From the NCBI GenBank assembly GCA_963726615.1, contig CAVSCX010000003.1, positions 310,001 to 374,000 on the forward strand: DNA of 64,000 nt, read 5' to 3'. Numbering within the stretch: position 1 is the stretch's first letter; every line of letters starts with the position of its first letter. Under the pieces are notes generated by a model. It searched no databases. It was not told where the DNA came from and saw only the letters and a program-made list of their open reading frames with translations. Source of the DNA: CAWDZK01 sp963726615. GTDB lineage: Bacteria > Actinomycetota > Actinomycetes > JACCUZ01. The translations under genes and the position numbers were made by a program. Below, one piece after another: positions 49,500 to 59,000 of this stretch.

Positions 49500-52400
49500 T
49501 TGACCACCACCCCGACGGCCGACCCGACCACCAGCGCGACCGGCCAGACCGGCGAGTCCGGCGACTCCGGAACTGCCAGCGAGTCGTGCACGCTCGACAT
49601 CGGCGGCATGACCTGCGCCTCCTGCGTCCGCCGGGTCGAGAAGGTCCTCGCGAAGCTCGACGGCGTCGAGCTCGCCGAGGTCAACCTGGCCACCGAGGCC
49701 GCGTCCGTCGTCTACGACCCGACCAAGGTCGGGCCGGACCAGATGGCCGCCGCCATCGCGACCTCCGGCTACACCGGCCAGCTGCGCCCCGACCCGCGCA
49801 CCGCCACCCCCGACCTCACCAGCACGACTGGCCCGGGCACCTCGGCTCCTGCGGCGGACGACCGGCGGGAGGAGCACGAGCGGGCCCGCGACGCGGAGCT
49901 CGCCGGGCTCAAGCGCAAGTGGCAGGTCACCCTCGCCACCGGCCTGAGCCTGATGGCGCTGATGTACGTGCCGCTGCCCATCGACACGATGGACTGGCTG
50001 ATGCCGGTCATCCTCGTCATCACCACCGTGGTCCAGTTCTGGGCCGGAAAGGACTTCTACGCGCAGGCGTGGGCCGCCGCCCGGCACCGGGCCACGAACA
50101 TGAACACTCTGGTCGCGTTGGGCACCCTCGTCGCGTACGGGTACAGCACGTTCGCCACCCTGTGGCCCGCCCAGGCGCAGTCCTGGGGGCTGCCGCTGCA
50201 CGTGTACTTCGAGACGTCGCTGGTCATCCTCGCCCTGGTCACGATGGGTCGCTGGATGGAGGGCAAGGCGAAGAAGCAGACCGCCGCCGCCCTCAAGGCC
50301 CTCGTCGGGCTTGCTCCCAAGACCGCCCGGGTGCTGCGCGACGGCACCGAGGTCGACATCCCCGTCGAGGACGTCGTGGTCGGCGACTTGGTCCGGGTCC
50401 GGCCCGGCGAGAAGGTTCCCGTCGACGGTGTCGTCGAGGACGGCACGTCCAGCGTCGACGAGTCCATGCTGACCGGGGAGAGCATGCCGGTCGAGAAGGC
50501 CATCGGCGACGTCGTCATCGGCGCCACCCTCAACCGCACCGGCAGCCTCGTCATCCGCACCCGCGCCGTCGGCCAGGACACCACGCTCGCCCAGATCGTG
50601 CGTCTTGTCGAAGACGCCCAAGGCTCGAAGGCGCCGATGCAGCGCCTCGCCGACCAGGTGTCCTCCTGGTTCATCCCCGTCGTCCTCGCCCTCGCGGCGC
50701 TCACCTTCGCCGGCTGGGCCGTGTTCGGCCCCGACGACGGCCGCTGGACGCTGGCCATCGGCACAACCATCGCCGTCATCATCATCGCCTGCCCATGCGC
50801 CCTCGGGCTCGCGACACCGACCGCCATCATGGTGGGCACCGGCAAGGCCGCCGAGCTCGGAATCCTCATCGGCTCAGGCGAGGCCCTCGAGCAGGCCCGC
50901 CGGCTCACCGCCGTCGTGCTCGACAAGACCGGCACCCTCACCCGCGGCAAGCCCACCCTCACCCGCACGACTGTGCTCGGCGACTGGACCGAGGCCGGGC
51001 TGCTCAGTCTGGTCGCCGCCGCAGAGCTCGGCAGCGAGCACCCGCTCGGCGAGGCCGTTGTCGGCGCCGCCCGCGACCGCGACCTGCCGATGCCGCCGGT
51101 GACCGCGTTCGAGGCCGTCCCGGGGCACGGCATCGACGCGACCGTCGATGGGCGCAGGCTGCTGGCCGGCAACGCCCGCCTGATGACCACCCACGGCATC
51201 GACACCACTGCCCTCAACGAGACCGCAGCCCGAGCGGCGGCCGACGGCGCGACGCCGCTGTTCGTCGCCGTCGACGGCACCGCCGCCGGCCTGCTGCTGG
51301 TCGCCGACCCGCTCAAGCCCGAGTCCACCGAAGCGGTCGCGCAGCTCCAGGCGCTCGGCCTCGAGGTGTGGATGCTCACCGGCGACAACGCCGGCACCGC
51401 TGACGCGGTCGCGCGTCAGGTCGGCATCGAGCACGTGCTCGCCGAGGTGCTGCCGGCGGAGAAGGCCGACCACGTGGTCGCGCTGCAGCAGCAGGGGCAC
51501 GTTGTCGCGATGGCCGGTGACGGCATCAACGACTCGGTCGCGCTCGCCGCCGCCGACCTCGGCATCGCCCTGGGTACCGGCGCCGACGTCGCGGTCGCGG
51601 CCTCGGACATCACCCTGGTCGGTGGTGACCTGCGCGGCATTGTGTCCGCCATCGCCCTGTCCCGGGACACAGTCACCACCATCAAGCAGGGCCTCGGCTG
51701 GGCGTTCATCTACAACCTGGCGCTCATCCCGGTCGCCGCCGGCGCCCTCTACTGGTGGAACGGCGTCCTGCTCGACCCGGTCCTCGCGTCTGCCGCGATG
51801 GCGATGAGCTCGGTCAGCGTGGTCACCAACGCGCTGCGGCTCCGCAGCTACCGCCGTCCCGCGACCGTCGCGGAGATTCTCCGGCCGCCGCTGCGCACCC
51901 GCGTCACCCAGTGGGCCTACCTGTCCGGCATCGCCGTCGTCGCCGTCACCCTCGGCGTCGCGTTCACCGTCGCCAGCCGCTCCGACGCAGCCAGCCACGG
52001 CATGAACGGGCAGCTCGCCTGGCTGCAGGGCACCGGCATGACCATGCGCCCGTCGATGAGCGTCATGATGACCACCGACGTGCCGCCGGTCGACGCCGAC
52101 CAGGCCGGCATCAGCGTCGACTACCGGCTCCCGGCCGACGTGCGCCCTGGCCAGCCGACCCGCATCGTCGTGACCCTGCGCGACACCGAGACCGGCGCCC
52201 CGGTCACTGACCTGACCCGCACCCACGAGGTGTGGATGCACCTCATCGCGACCCGGGACGACCTCGGCACATTCGCGCACGTCCACCCGGAGCCGACCGG
52301 CCGGCCCGGCCAGCTCGCCGTCACGCTGACCTTCCCGACCGCCGGCGCGTACGACCTGCACACCGAGTTCGCCCGGCAGGGGTCGATGAGCAACATCCTC

Positions 52401-52835
52401 GACCGGCACACCCTCACGGTCGGCGGACCAAGCCCTGCGTCTGCGGCGCCGCTGCTGGCAGGCCCGAGGGAGCGGGTCGTGGACGGAGTCCGGGTCACCC
52501 TGTCGGGTCAGGCGAAGGCCGACACGAACTCCGACCTGACGTTCTCCTTCGCCGACGCCAGCACCGGCAAGCCCGTCGACACCCTCAAGCCGTACCTGGC
52601 CGCCGCCGGTCACATCGTGGTGCTGCGCGCCGACGGCGGCGACTTCGCCCACGAGCACGCCGAGGGCGAGACCAGCGACGGCAGCCCGATGTTCGCCCTG
52701 CCCGGCACCACGTTCGGGCCCGAACTCGACGCGCACTTCCACTTCCACACCGCCGGCACCTACCAGCTGTGGGCCCAGTTCCGGCTCGACAACGGCCAAG
52801 TCATCACAGTCCCGTTCACCGTCCAAGCCAACTGA
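49500..52835 (+). CDS. copA: Copper P1B-type ATPase with C-terminal extracytoplasmic double-domain extension
   Basis: This 1111-aa protein starts at a TTG (49500) with AGGAG 6 nt before it. Its N-terminal HMA domain has GGMTCASCVRR (C39, C42). Then come helices, TGES (actuator), the copper-site CPC (C431-P-C433), DKTGT (D475 phosphorylated), SEHPLGEAV and MAGDGINDS, a complete Cu(I) exporter. After about residue 800 an added helix (YLSGIAVVAVTLGVAFTVA) leads to about 285 extra residues outside the membrane. These are two beta-rich units with HEVWMHLIATRDDLGTFAHV and HAHFHFHTAG-like His runs and Met clusters (MTMRPSMSVMMTTD). Such an extension is usually a separate secreted or lipoprotein gene. 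Most CopA proteins have about 750-800 aa. Confidence 0.92.
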   Translation: MTTTPTADPTTSATGQTGESGDSGTASESCTLDIGGMTCASCVRRVEKVLAKLDGVELAEVNLATEAASVVYDPTKVGPDQMAAAIATSGYTGQLRPDPRTATPDLTSTTGPGTSAPAADDRREEHERARDAELAGLKRKWQVTLATGLSLMALMYVPLPIDTMDWLMPVILVITTVVQFWAGKDFYAQAWAAARHRATNMNTLVALGTLVAYGYSTFATLWPAQAQSWGLPLHVYFETSLVILALVTMGRWMEGKAKKQTAAALKALVGLAPKTARVLRDGTEVDIPVEDVVVGDLVRVRPGEKVPVDGVVEDGTSSVDESMLTGESMPVEKAIGDVVIGATLNRTGSLVIRTRAVGQDTTLAQIVRLVEDAQGSKAPMQRLADQVSSWFIPVVLALAALTFAGWAVFGPDDGRWTLAIGTTIAVIIIACPCALGLATPTAIMVGTGKAAELGILIGSGEALEQARRLTAVVLDKTGTLTRGKPTLTRTTVLGDWTEAGLLSLVAAAELGSEHPLGEAVVGAARDRDLPMPPVTAFEAVPGHGIDATVDGRRLLAGNARLMTTHGIDTTALNETAARAAADGATPLFVAVDGTAAGLLLVADPLKPESTEAVAQLQALGLEVWMLTGDNAGTADAVARQVGIEHVLAEVLPAEKADHVVALQQQGHVVAMAGDGINDSVALAAADLGIALGTGADVAVAASDITLVGGDLRGIVSAIALSRDTVTTIKQGLGWAFIYNLALIPVAAGALYWWNGVLLDPVLASAAMAMSSVSVVTNALRLRSYRRPATVAEILRPPLRTRVTQWAYLSGIAVVAVTLGVAFTVASRSDAASHGMNGQLAWLQGTGMTMRPSMSVMMTTDVPPVDADQAGISVDYRLPADVRPGQPTRIVVTLRDTETGAPVTDLTRTHEVWMHLIATRDDLGTFAHVHPEPTGRPGQLAVTLTFPTAGAYDLHTEFARQGSMSNILDRHTLTVGGPSPASAAPLLAGPRERVVDGVRVTLSGQAKADTNSDLTFSFADASTGKPVDTLKPYLAAAGHIVVLRADGGDFAHEHAEGETSDGSPMFALPGTTFGPELDAHFHFHTAGTYQLWAQFRLDNGQVITVPFTVQAN

Positions 52836-52944
52836 CCAGCTGACCCACCGACGCGACCTGTCTTTCAGGAGACGACATGAACCACGACACGAGCACCTCG
52901 ACCACTCGCACCGCGCAGTCGGTCGACGACCTCGGCACGTACCC

Positions 52945-53589
52945 GTGGGTCGAGCGATGCTGCTTCGGGTCAACTCCGGTCGCCGGCTCGACGCGGCCGA
53001 CCTCGGCACCCGCAGGACGCCGGACTCCGCGCTGACCCGGGCAGCACTCACGGTGGCGCAGACCCGGCTCACCCCCGCCTTGTTCGGTCACTCCCACCGC
53101 ACCTACCTGTTCGGCGCCGCCCTCGGCCAGCTCGAGAGCGTCGACGTCGACCACGAAGTCCTCTACGCCGCCGCGCTGCTGCACGACGTCGGGCTTCGCC
53201 CCGGCGAGCCGCAGGTCGACTTCACCCGGACCAGCGCCCGGGTCGCGACCGAGGTCGCCGACCAGGTCGGCCTGTCGAGCGCGGCCACCGAGGTGCTGCG
53301 CAGCGCCATCACGCTGCACCACAGCCCCGGCGTCGGTCTCGAGCAAGGCCCCGTCGCGTACCTGCTGTCCGCCGGCGCCGGCGTCGACGTCGTCGGCCTC
53401 CGTTCCTGGAAGCTCCCACCGGCCCTGCTCGCCGACGTGGTCGCCGCGCACCCGCGCACCGGGTTCAAGCGCGAGTTCGTCGACGCGTTCCGCGCCGAGT
53501 CCGCCCTCGTGCCCCGCGGCCGCGCCGCGTTCCTACGCCGCTACGGCGCGTTCGACCTGGCCATCCGCACCGCCCCGTTCCGCGACTGA
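52945..53589 (+). CDS. HD-domain protein, start uncertain
   Basis: The frame (214 aa from GTG 52945) holds an HD phosphohydrolase-type domain: FGHSHRTYLFGAALGQLESV and LYAAALLHDVGLRPG, with the HD pair, then ITLHHSPG and VVAAHPRTGFKREFVDAF. It has no SD at 52945. The well-placed CAGGAG and ATG at 52877 open a different frame that ends at 53035 (starts MNHDTSTSTTRTAQSVDDLG, 52 aa). So either a small peptide precedes this gene or one base is lost near 52960. The substrate is unknown. It follows copA by 41-109 nt. Confidence 0.75.
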   Translation: MGRAMLLRVNSGRRLDAADLGTRRTPDSALTRAALTVAQTRLTPALFGHSHRTYLFGAALGQLESVDVDHEVLYAAALLHDVGLRPGEPQVDFTRTSARVATEVADQVGLSSAATEVLRSAITLHHSPGVGLEQGPVAYLLSAGAGVDVVGLRSWKLPPALLADVVAAHPRTGFKREFVDAFRAESALVPRGRAAFLRRYGAFDLAIRTAPFRD

Positions 53590-53687
53590 CGAGCCGGACC
53601 ACCCCGACACCAACCGCGGCACCCGCCGGCCAGGCGCAGTCAGTCTCCCTCACCGAGCGCTGGGGGCATCGGGCCAGTCGCAAGGTC

Positions 53688-54013
53688 CTAGCGGCTCGTG
53701 GAGCACGAGCCGCTCGACACCAAGAACCCACCGGCGGGAGCCGCGGCTACCCCGACCCGCCAGGTCCCGCTGACATAGACGACGCCCGAGGCCGGGTCGG
53801 CGTCGCGGTCACGTCGCCATCCGTTGTCCGGAGCACCGTCATGGTCTCCAGCGAGCCAGTCGCCGAGGGCAGCTCGGGGAGTGTCCAACCCTCGCGCGTC
53901 CGCCGCCAGGTCCCCTCGAAGCCCCGGTTGCAGTTTCAGCCGGAGCATCCCGCGGTCCGTCCCGTCACGAGCAGAAGCACCGACAGCAGCGCACGGGGCC
54001 AACCAGTGCTCAC
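53688..54013 (-). pseudogene. Frameshifted small lipoprotein gene
   Basis: GTG 54013 opens a lipoprotein signal peptide (PRALLSVLLLVTGRTAGCSG) whose frame stops at once. The next frame continues with LKLQPGLRGDLAADARGLDT and ends SGVVYVSGTWRVGVAAAPAG, then GGFLVSSGSCSTSR. The interval is 326 nt, one base short of a whole reading frame. A perfect AGCGGCTCGTG-GAG-CACGAGCCGCT hairpin sits at its end. It looks like a small secreted protein inactivated by a deletion. Confidence 0.5.
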
Positions 54014-54056
54014 GGTCCCATCATGAGTGCGCGACGGGCTGTGACCCAGCATTCGG

Positions 54057-54093
54057 CTGGCCGGGCTCCGCTCGGTGAGCAGGGCCCGGCCAG
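54057..54093 (-). terminator. Hairpin terminator after DHA2 gene
   Basis: CTGGCCGGGC (54057-54066) pairs exactly with GCCCGGCCAG (54084-54093) across a 17-nt loop, 29-65 nt past the stop of the minus-strand exporter gene. Confidence 0.65.
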
Positions 54094-54121
54094 ACGACGA
54101 TGCCTAATTCGCCGCCGGAGG

Positions 54122-55565
54122 TCAGGCGGCAACCGCCTCAGCGGCGGCCGCGACGCTATCGGGCTGAGGCTTGGGCAGCCGCAGCGTGACGGCGGCGAGG
54201 ACCGCGCCGGCGGCTGCCACGACGGCCGCCCCGAGGAACGCCGCCGAGTACCCGTCGGTCAGCGAGCTCACGTCACCGAGCTGGTCCGCGCCGTTCGCGG
54301 TCGCGACCGCGGTCATCGCCGCGAGACCCAGCGCGGACCCGACTTGGTAGCTGGTGTTCACGATGCCGGCCGCCAGACCGCCCTCCTCCGGCTTCGCCGA
54401 GGTCAGCGCGATGCCGAGCGACGGGATGAACGCCAGGCTCATCCCGGCCGCCGCGACCAGCGACGCGGGCAGCACGTCGACGACGAAGCTGCCGTCCGGG
54501 CGGACCAGGGCCAGCAGTCCGAGACCGGCCGCCAGCACACCCATGCCGGTGACGAGCGTCCGCTTCGGCCCGAACTGCGCGATGGCGCGCGGGGCGACGA
54601 GCACCATGCCGGCCATGATGAGCACCGTCATCGGCAGCAGCGCCGACCCGGACGGGAACGCGGACAGGCCGAGGACCTGCTGCAGGTAGAGGTTCAGGAA
54701 GAACCACATCGGCACCCATGCCGCACCGAGCAGGAACTGCGCGACGTTGGCCGCGCCGAGGGCCGGGGTGCGGAAGATGCCGAGGCGGACCAGCGGGTGC
54801 CGGTGCTTGGCCTGAACGGCCAGGAACACCCCGAGGGTGGCCAGCGCGCCGGCCCCGACCCCGAGAGTCTGGGCGGAGGCCCAGCCGACCTCGGGGGCGC
54901 GGACGATGGCGTACACGAGCGCGGCGAGGCCGCCGGTCACGGTGGCGGCGCCGACCCAGTCGTGGCTGCCGCGGCTGCCGGGGACGTCCGGCATCACCCG
55001 TGTCGCGAGAGCGATGACGGCGAGGGCGATGGGGATGTTCAGGTAGAACACCCACGGCCAGGACGCGTACTCGGTGAGGACCCCGCCGAGGAACACCCCG
55101 GCAGTCCCGCCGGCAGGCGCGGCCGCGCCGTACAGCGCGAGCGCCTTGGTGAGCTCCTTGCCGTTGCCGGCGAACAGCACCATCAGCAGGGTCAGCGCCG
55201 ACGGCGCGATGAGCGCGGCGCCGGCGCCCTGGACGGCGCGGCCCGCGAGCTCGACCGCGGCGTTGCCGGCGGCCCCGGCCACGACCGACCCGGCGAGCAG
55301 GACGGCCCAGCCGCCGATGAACACCTTGCGGGCACCGAGCAGGTCCGACAGGCGGCCGCCGAGCAGCAGCAGTCCGCCGAACGCGACCACGTAGGCGTTG
55401 AACACCCACGACAGGTCCTCGGGCGCGAAGCCCAGGTCGGTCTGCATCTCCGGGCAGGGCCACGCCGATGATCGACGTGTCCATGATGACCATGAACTGG
55501 GCAGTCGCGATGGCGCCGAGCGCCCACCAGCGGCGGGTGCTGGCGGAAGACGTTGCGGTGGACAT
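54122..55565 (-). pseudogene. DHA2-family MFS exporter, one-base frameshift near residue 40
   Basis: ATG 55565 (GGAGAGG upstream) starts MSTATSSASTRRWWALGAIA, TAQFMVIMDTSIIGVALPG, then loses frame. The rest, MQTDLGFAPEDLSWVFNAYV ... GGRLSDLLGARKVFIGG and GRAVQGAGAALIAPSALTLL, runs in the other frame to 54122. The two join if one G of the GGG at 55452-55454 is removed (VALPEMQTDLGF). Complete, it would be about 480 aa with 14 helices. As written, translation from the internal ATG would lack the first helix. The cause may be mutation or an assembly error. Confidence 0.85.
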
Positions 55566-55646
55566 GGTTCCTCTCCGAACTTCGAGGGTCAGCCCGGTCG
55601 CGCGCGTGCCGCGGCGCGGGCGGCTCCGGTGGAGCCTCCGCAGAGT

Positions 55647-55672
55647 CCGTGCACGCCCTGTCCGGGCGCTGT
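55647..55672 (-). promoter_or_regulatory. ACAG direct repeats, 11-bp spaced, towards the DHA2 gene
   Basis: CTGT at 55658 and 55669 (exactly 11 bp), with a degenerate third unit CCGT at 55647. It is upstream of the frameshifted exporter start (55565) in the 228-bp divergent region. Confidence 0.55.
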
Positions 55673-55700
55673 CGCGCGCGGCCGGCGCCCGCTCTCGCGC

Positions 55701-55718
55701 GGGACAGCGGCGGGACAG
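55701..55718 (+). promoter_or_regulatory. GGGACAG direct repeat, 11-bp spaced, towards the HMA gene
   Basis: GGGACAG starts at 55701 and 55712. It lies 76 bp upstream of the HMA gene, facing away from the array at 55647. Confidence 0.6.
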
Positions 55719-55793
55719 CAGCGGCCGGAACTCTGCCGATGTGAGAACCGCAGTGACGTACCGCGCAGAGCCCTGTCGACCCGAGGTCCCGGC

Positions 55794-56003
55794 ATGAGAT
55801 CCTTCACGCTGTTCGTGCCCGGCATGACCTGCCGGCACTGCGTCCGCACGGTGACTGCCGTGCTGCGCGACGTGCCCGGCGTTCAGCTCGTGCAGGCGGA
55901 CCTGACGACCACAACGGTCGTGCTGCACGGCGACCCGTCCCCCTCCGACGTGCTCGCCGCCCTCGAGAAGGGCGGGTTCCTCGGAACCGTCGTGCCGGGC
56001 TGA
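55794..56003 (+). CDS. Second CopZ-like HMA-domain protein
   Basis: This 69-aa protein has PGMTCRHCVRTVTAVLRDVP (C13, C16) and QADLTTTTVVLHGDPSPSD, a one-domain metal chaperone. It is clearly different in sequence from the one at 48883. It is divergent from the frameshifted exporter gene and ends 4 nt before the SARP gene stop on the other strand (convergent). Confidence 0.9.
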   Translation: MRSFTLFVPGMTCRHCVRTVTAVLRDVPGVQLVQADLTTTTVVLHGDPSPSDVLAALEKGGFLGTVVPG

Positions 56004-56007
56004 GCAG

Positions 56008-59000
56008 CTACGCCAAGTCGGCGAGCCGGTCGGTCAGGGCGGTGAGCTCGGCCCTCTCGTACGGCGCGCGCGGCCGGCCGGCGTGCTCCCGCACCGCGTC
56101 GGCCTGCGCGAGCAGCGCCCGCGCCTCGAGGAGGGCATCCGGAGCGCCCTCCGCGGCGGCAGCGATGCGGGCCAGTCCCTCGAGGCCGGCCGCGACCAGC
56201 GCCGGCTCTCCGGCAGTGTCGCCGATGTCCCGAGCCTGCTCGAACCTGCCGCGGGCCTCCTCGAGCTGCCCGTCGGCCTCGTCGCAGCGACCCAGCCCGG
56301 CCAGCGCGAGCCCGATCGGCACCGGCGTGCCGAGTTCCTCGAACCCGGCCAGCGCCGCGCCGTACCGGGCGCGGGTCTGCGTCCAGTCACCCTCGACCCG
56401 CGCGAGCAGCGCGTACCCGTAGGTGGCGAGCACGTGCCCGGCGCCGTCGCCGGACTCGGTCGACCCGACACCGGCTGCGTCGAACCGGGCTCGTGCCGCG
56501 TCCAGGTCCCCGAGGTTCACCAGCGCCACCCCGAGGTCCGCGAGCGCCCACAGCTCGGTGTTCTGCGTACCGCCGTTCGCGGACACCTCGATGGCTTCTT
56601 CGAGCACCGGAACTGCCTCGGCGTACCGGCCGAACTGTTGCAGCCCCCAGCCCAGGTGGTACAGGACCGCGGACAGCCCCCACGGGTCGCTCAGTGCCCG
56701 GAACGCCGCCGCCGCGGCTCGCCCGGTCGGGATGGCGCGGGTCGCGTCACCGGTCTTGAGGTAGGTCTCCATCCGGACGAACGCCGCCAGCGCGTGCCCC
56801 CACTCGTCGTCGTCGGCGGTGAACTGCTCGTCGGCGGCCGCGAGCAGGGCCTGCGACCGGGTCGCCTTCTCGTCGCCCTCGTGCGCCGACACGCCTTCGA
56901 CAGCCAGCAGGACCCGGGAGAGGGCGGCCCGCCGGGCATCGCCGAGCGCTTCGAACAGGGCAAGGCTCTCCGCCGCGGTCTCCGCGCATCGCGGGCTCGG
57001 GTGGACCGGGCACGCCCGGGGCCGTTCGACCAGCGACGTCGCTTGCAGCGCGCGGGCGCGCGCGAGCGATGAGCCGCCGTCGCGGGCGATGACCTGCCGC
57101 AGCACGTCCCGGCCCTCCACGTGCCGGCCGAAGTGCCAGAACCACCCGAGCCCGCCAGCCAGGTGCAGCGCGTCCTCCACCCGCTGCTCGCCCTCCGCGC
57201 GGGCGGCGAGCCACGCGAACGCTGCTCGTAGGTTCGGCAGCTCGTCCCGCAGCCGCTGCACCGTGGCCGCCTGCCCCGGCCCGCGCAGCGTCCATTCGGC
57301 CGCGTCCGTGAGCGTCCGGAAGTACGCGACGTGCGCGGCCGCGACCCGGTCGGCTTCCCCGGCGGAGGCGAGCTTCTCGACGGCGTACTGCCGCAATGTC
57401 TCCAGCATCCGGTACCGGGACGGCTGCCCCGGGTGCACGTCGTCGACGGTGACCATGTGCCGATCGACGAGTCGGGACAGCACGTCGAGCACGTCACCCA
57501 CCGCGACGTCCGGTTCATGGTCCGGTCCGGCGGTGACCGCCTCGGCCGCGTCCAGCGTCCAGCCGCCGTGGAACACCGCAAGCCGCCGGAACACCACCTG
57601 CTCCGGTCCGGTGAGTAGGTCGTGGCTCCAGTCGACGGTCGCGCGCAGCGTCCGTTGCCGGGCGTCGGCGGTCCGGGCGCCGGAGGTAAGCAGCCCGAAC
57701 CTGTCGGTGAGCCGCGCCGCAAGCTCCGTGGGCGCCAGCGTCGACGCCCGGGCCGCAGCGAGCTCGACGGCCAGCGGCATTCCGTCGAGCGCGACCACGA
57801 CGTCCGCGACCGCCGCCAGGTCGGCATCGCTGGTCAGGTCCAGCGTCGGGCGCACCGCGCGGGCCCGCTCGGCGAACAGCTGCGCAGCCGGGTAGGCCAG
57901 CACGTCGGCCGGCGGCGTCCCGGCCGGCGGGGTCGGCAGCGGCCCGAGCGGCACCTGCACCTCGCCGGGCACGCCTAGCGCCTCCCGGGTCGTGGTGAGC
58001 ACGGTGACGTTCGGGCAGTGCGCAAGCACGTCGTCGACCAGGCGCGCGGCGGCGTCCACGACGTGCTCGCAGTTGTCCAGCACGAGCAGCAGCTCGCGAT
58101 GGGCCAGGAACGTGAGCAGCCGTTGCCGCGCTGGACCGCCGACCGCGGCACCGTCCAGCGGCGCACCCAGAGCCTCCGCAGCGGCGAGCGGGACGTGGTC
58201 GGGGTCGGTGACCGGCGCCAGCCGTACCACCCAGGCGCCGTCCGGGTACCGGTCGACCAGCCCGGCGGCTGCGGTGTATCCGGTTGCCGTCTTCCCGGCA
58301 CCCCCGGGACCGACCAGCGACACCAGCCGAGCTGTTCTCAGCAGGTCCCGCAGCGCAGCGAGCTCCGTCGCGCGGCCGATGAGCGCGCGGACCGGCGGCG
58401 GCACGTTCGAGCGCCGCACCACCGGCTGCGCCGCCGCTTCCGACGCAGCCGTCGCCACCTCCGGCGCCGGGCGTGCAGCAGCCGGGGCCGGTTGGGACTG
58501 CTGGACTGTCGGGACCGGGTCGACCGGGCTCAGGCTCGAGTCCTGCGCGAGGACCTTCTGGTGCAGGGCGCGCAGCGCAGCCGACGGCTCCAGGCCCAGC
58601 TCGTCGTCCAGGACCGTGCGCGTACGCGCGAACACCTCGAGCGCGTCCGCCTGCCGCCCGGACTGGTACAGCGCGGTCATCAGCAGCCCGGCGAGCGTCT
58701 CCTGGGTCGGGTCCACGCCGACGACCGGGTCCAGGTCCGCGACGACGTCGCCCGGGCGCCCGAGGGACAGCAGCAGCTGCGCGCGCTCGGTCAGCGCAGC
58801 CAGCCGCAGCTGGGACAGTCGGGCCGCCTCGACCATCGCCCACGACTGACCGGCGAAGTCCGCGAGCGGGTCACCACCCCATCGGTCCAGCGCCGCACCG
58901 AATGACGCCGCCGCCTCGACAGCGGCCGCGACATCCTCCTTGTCCCGGTTGTCGCGTCGGGCACGCGCCGCGCGGACGCCGGCGACGAACGCCTCGGCGT

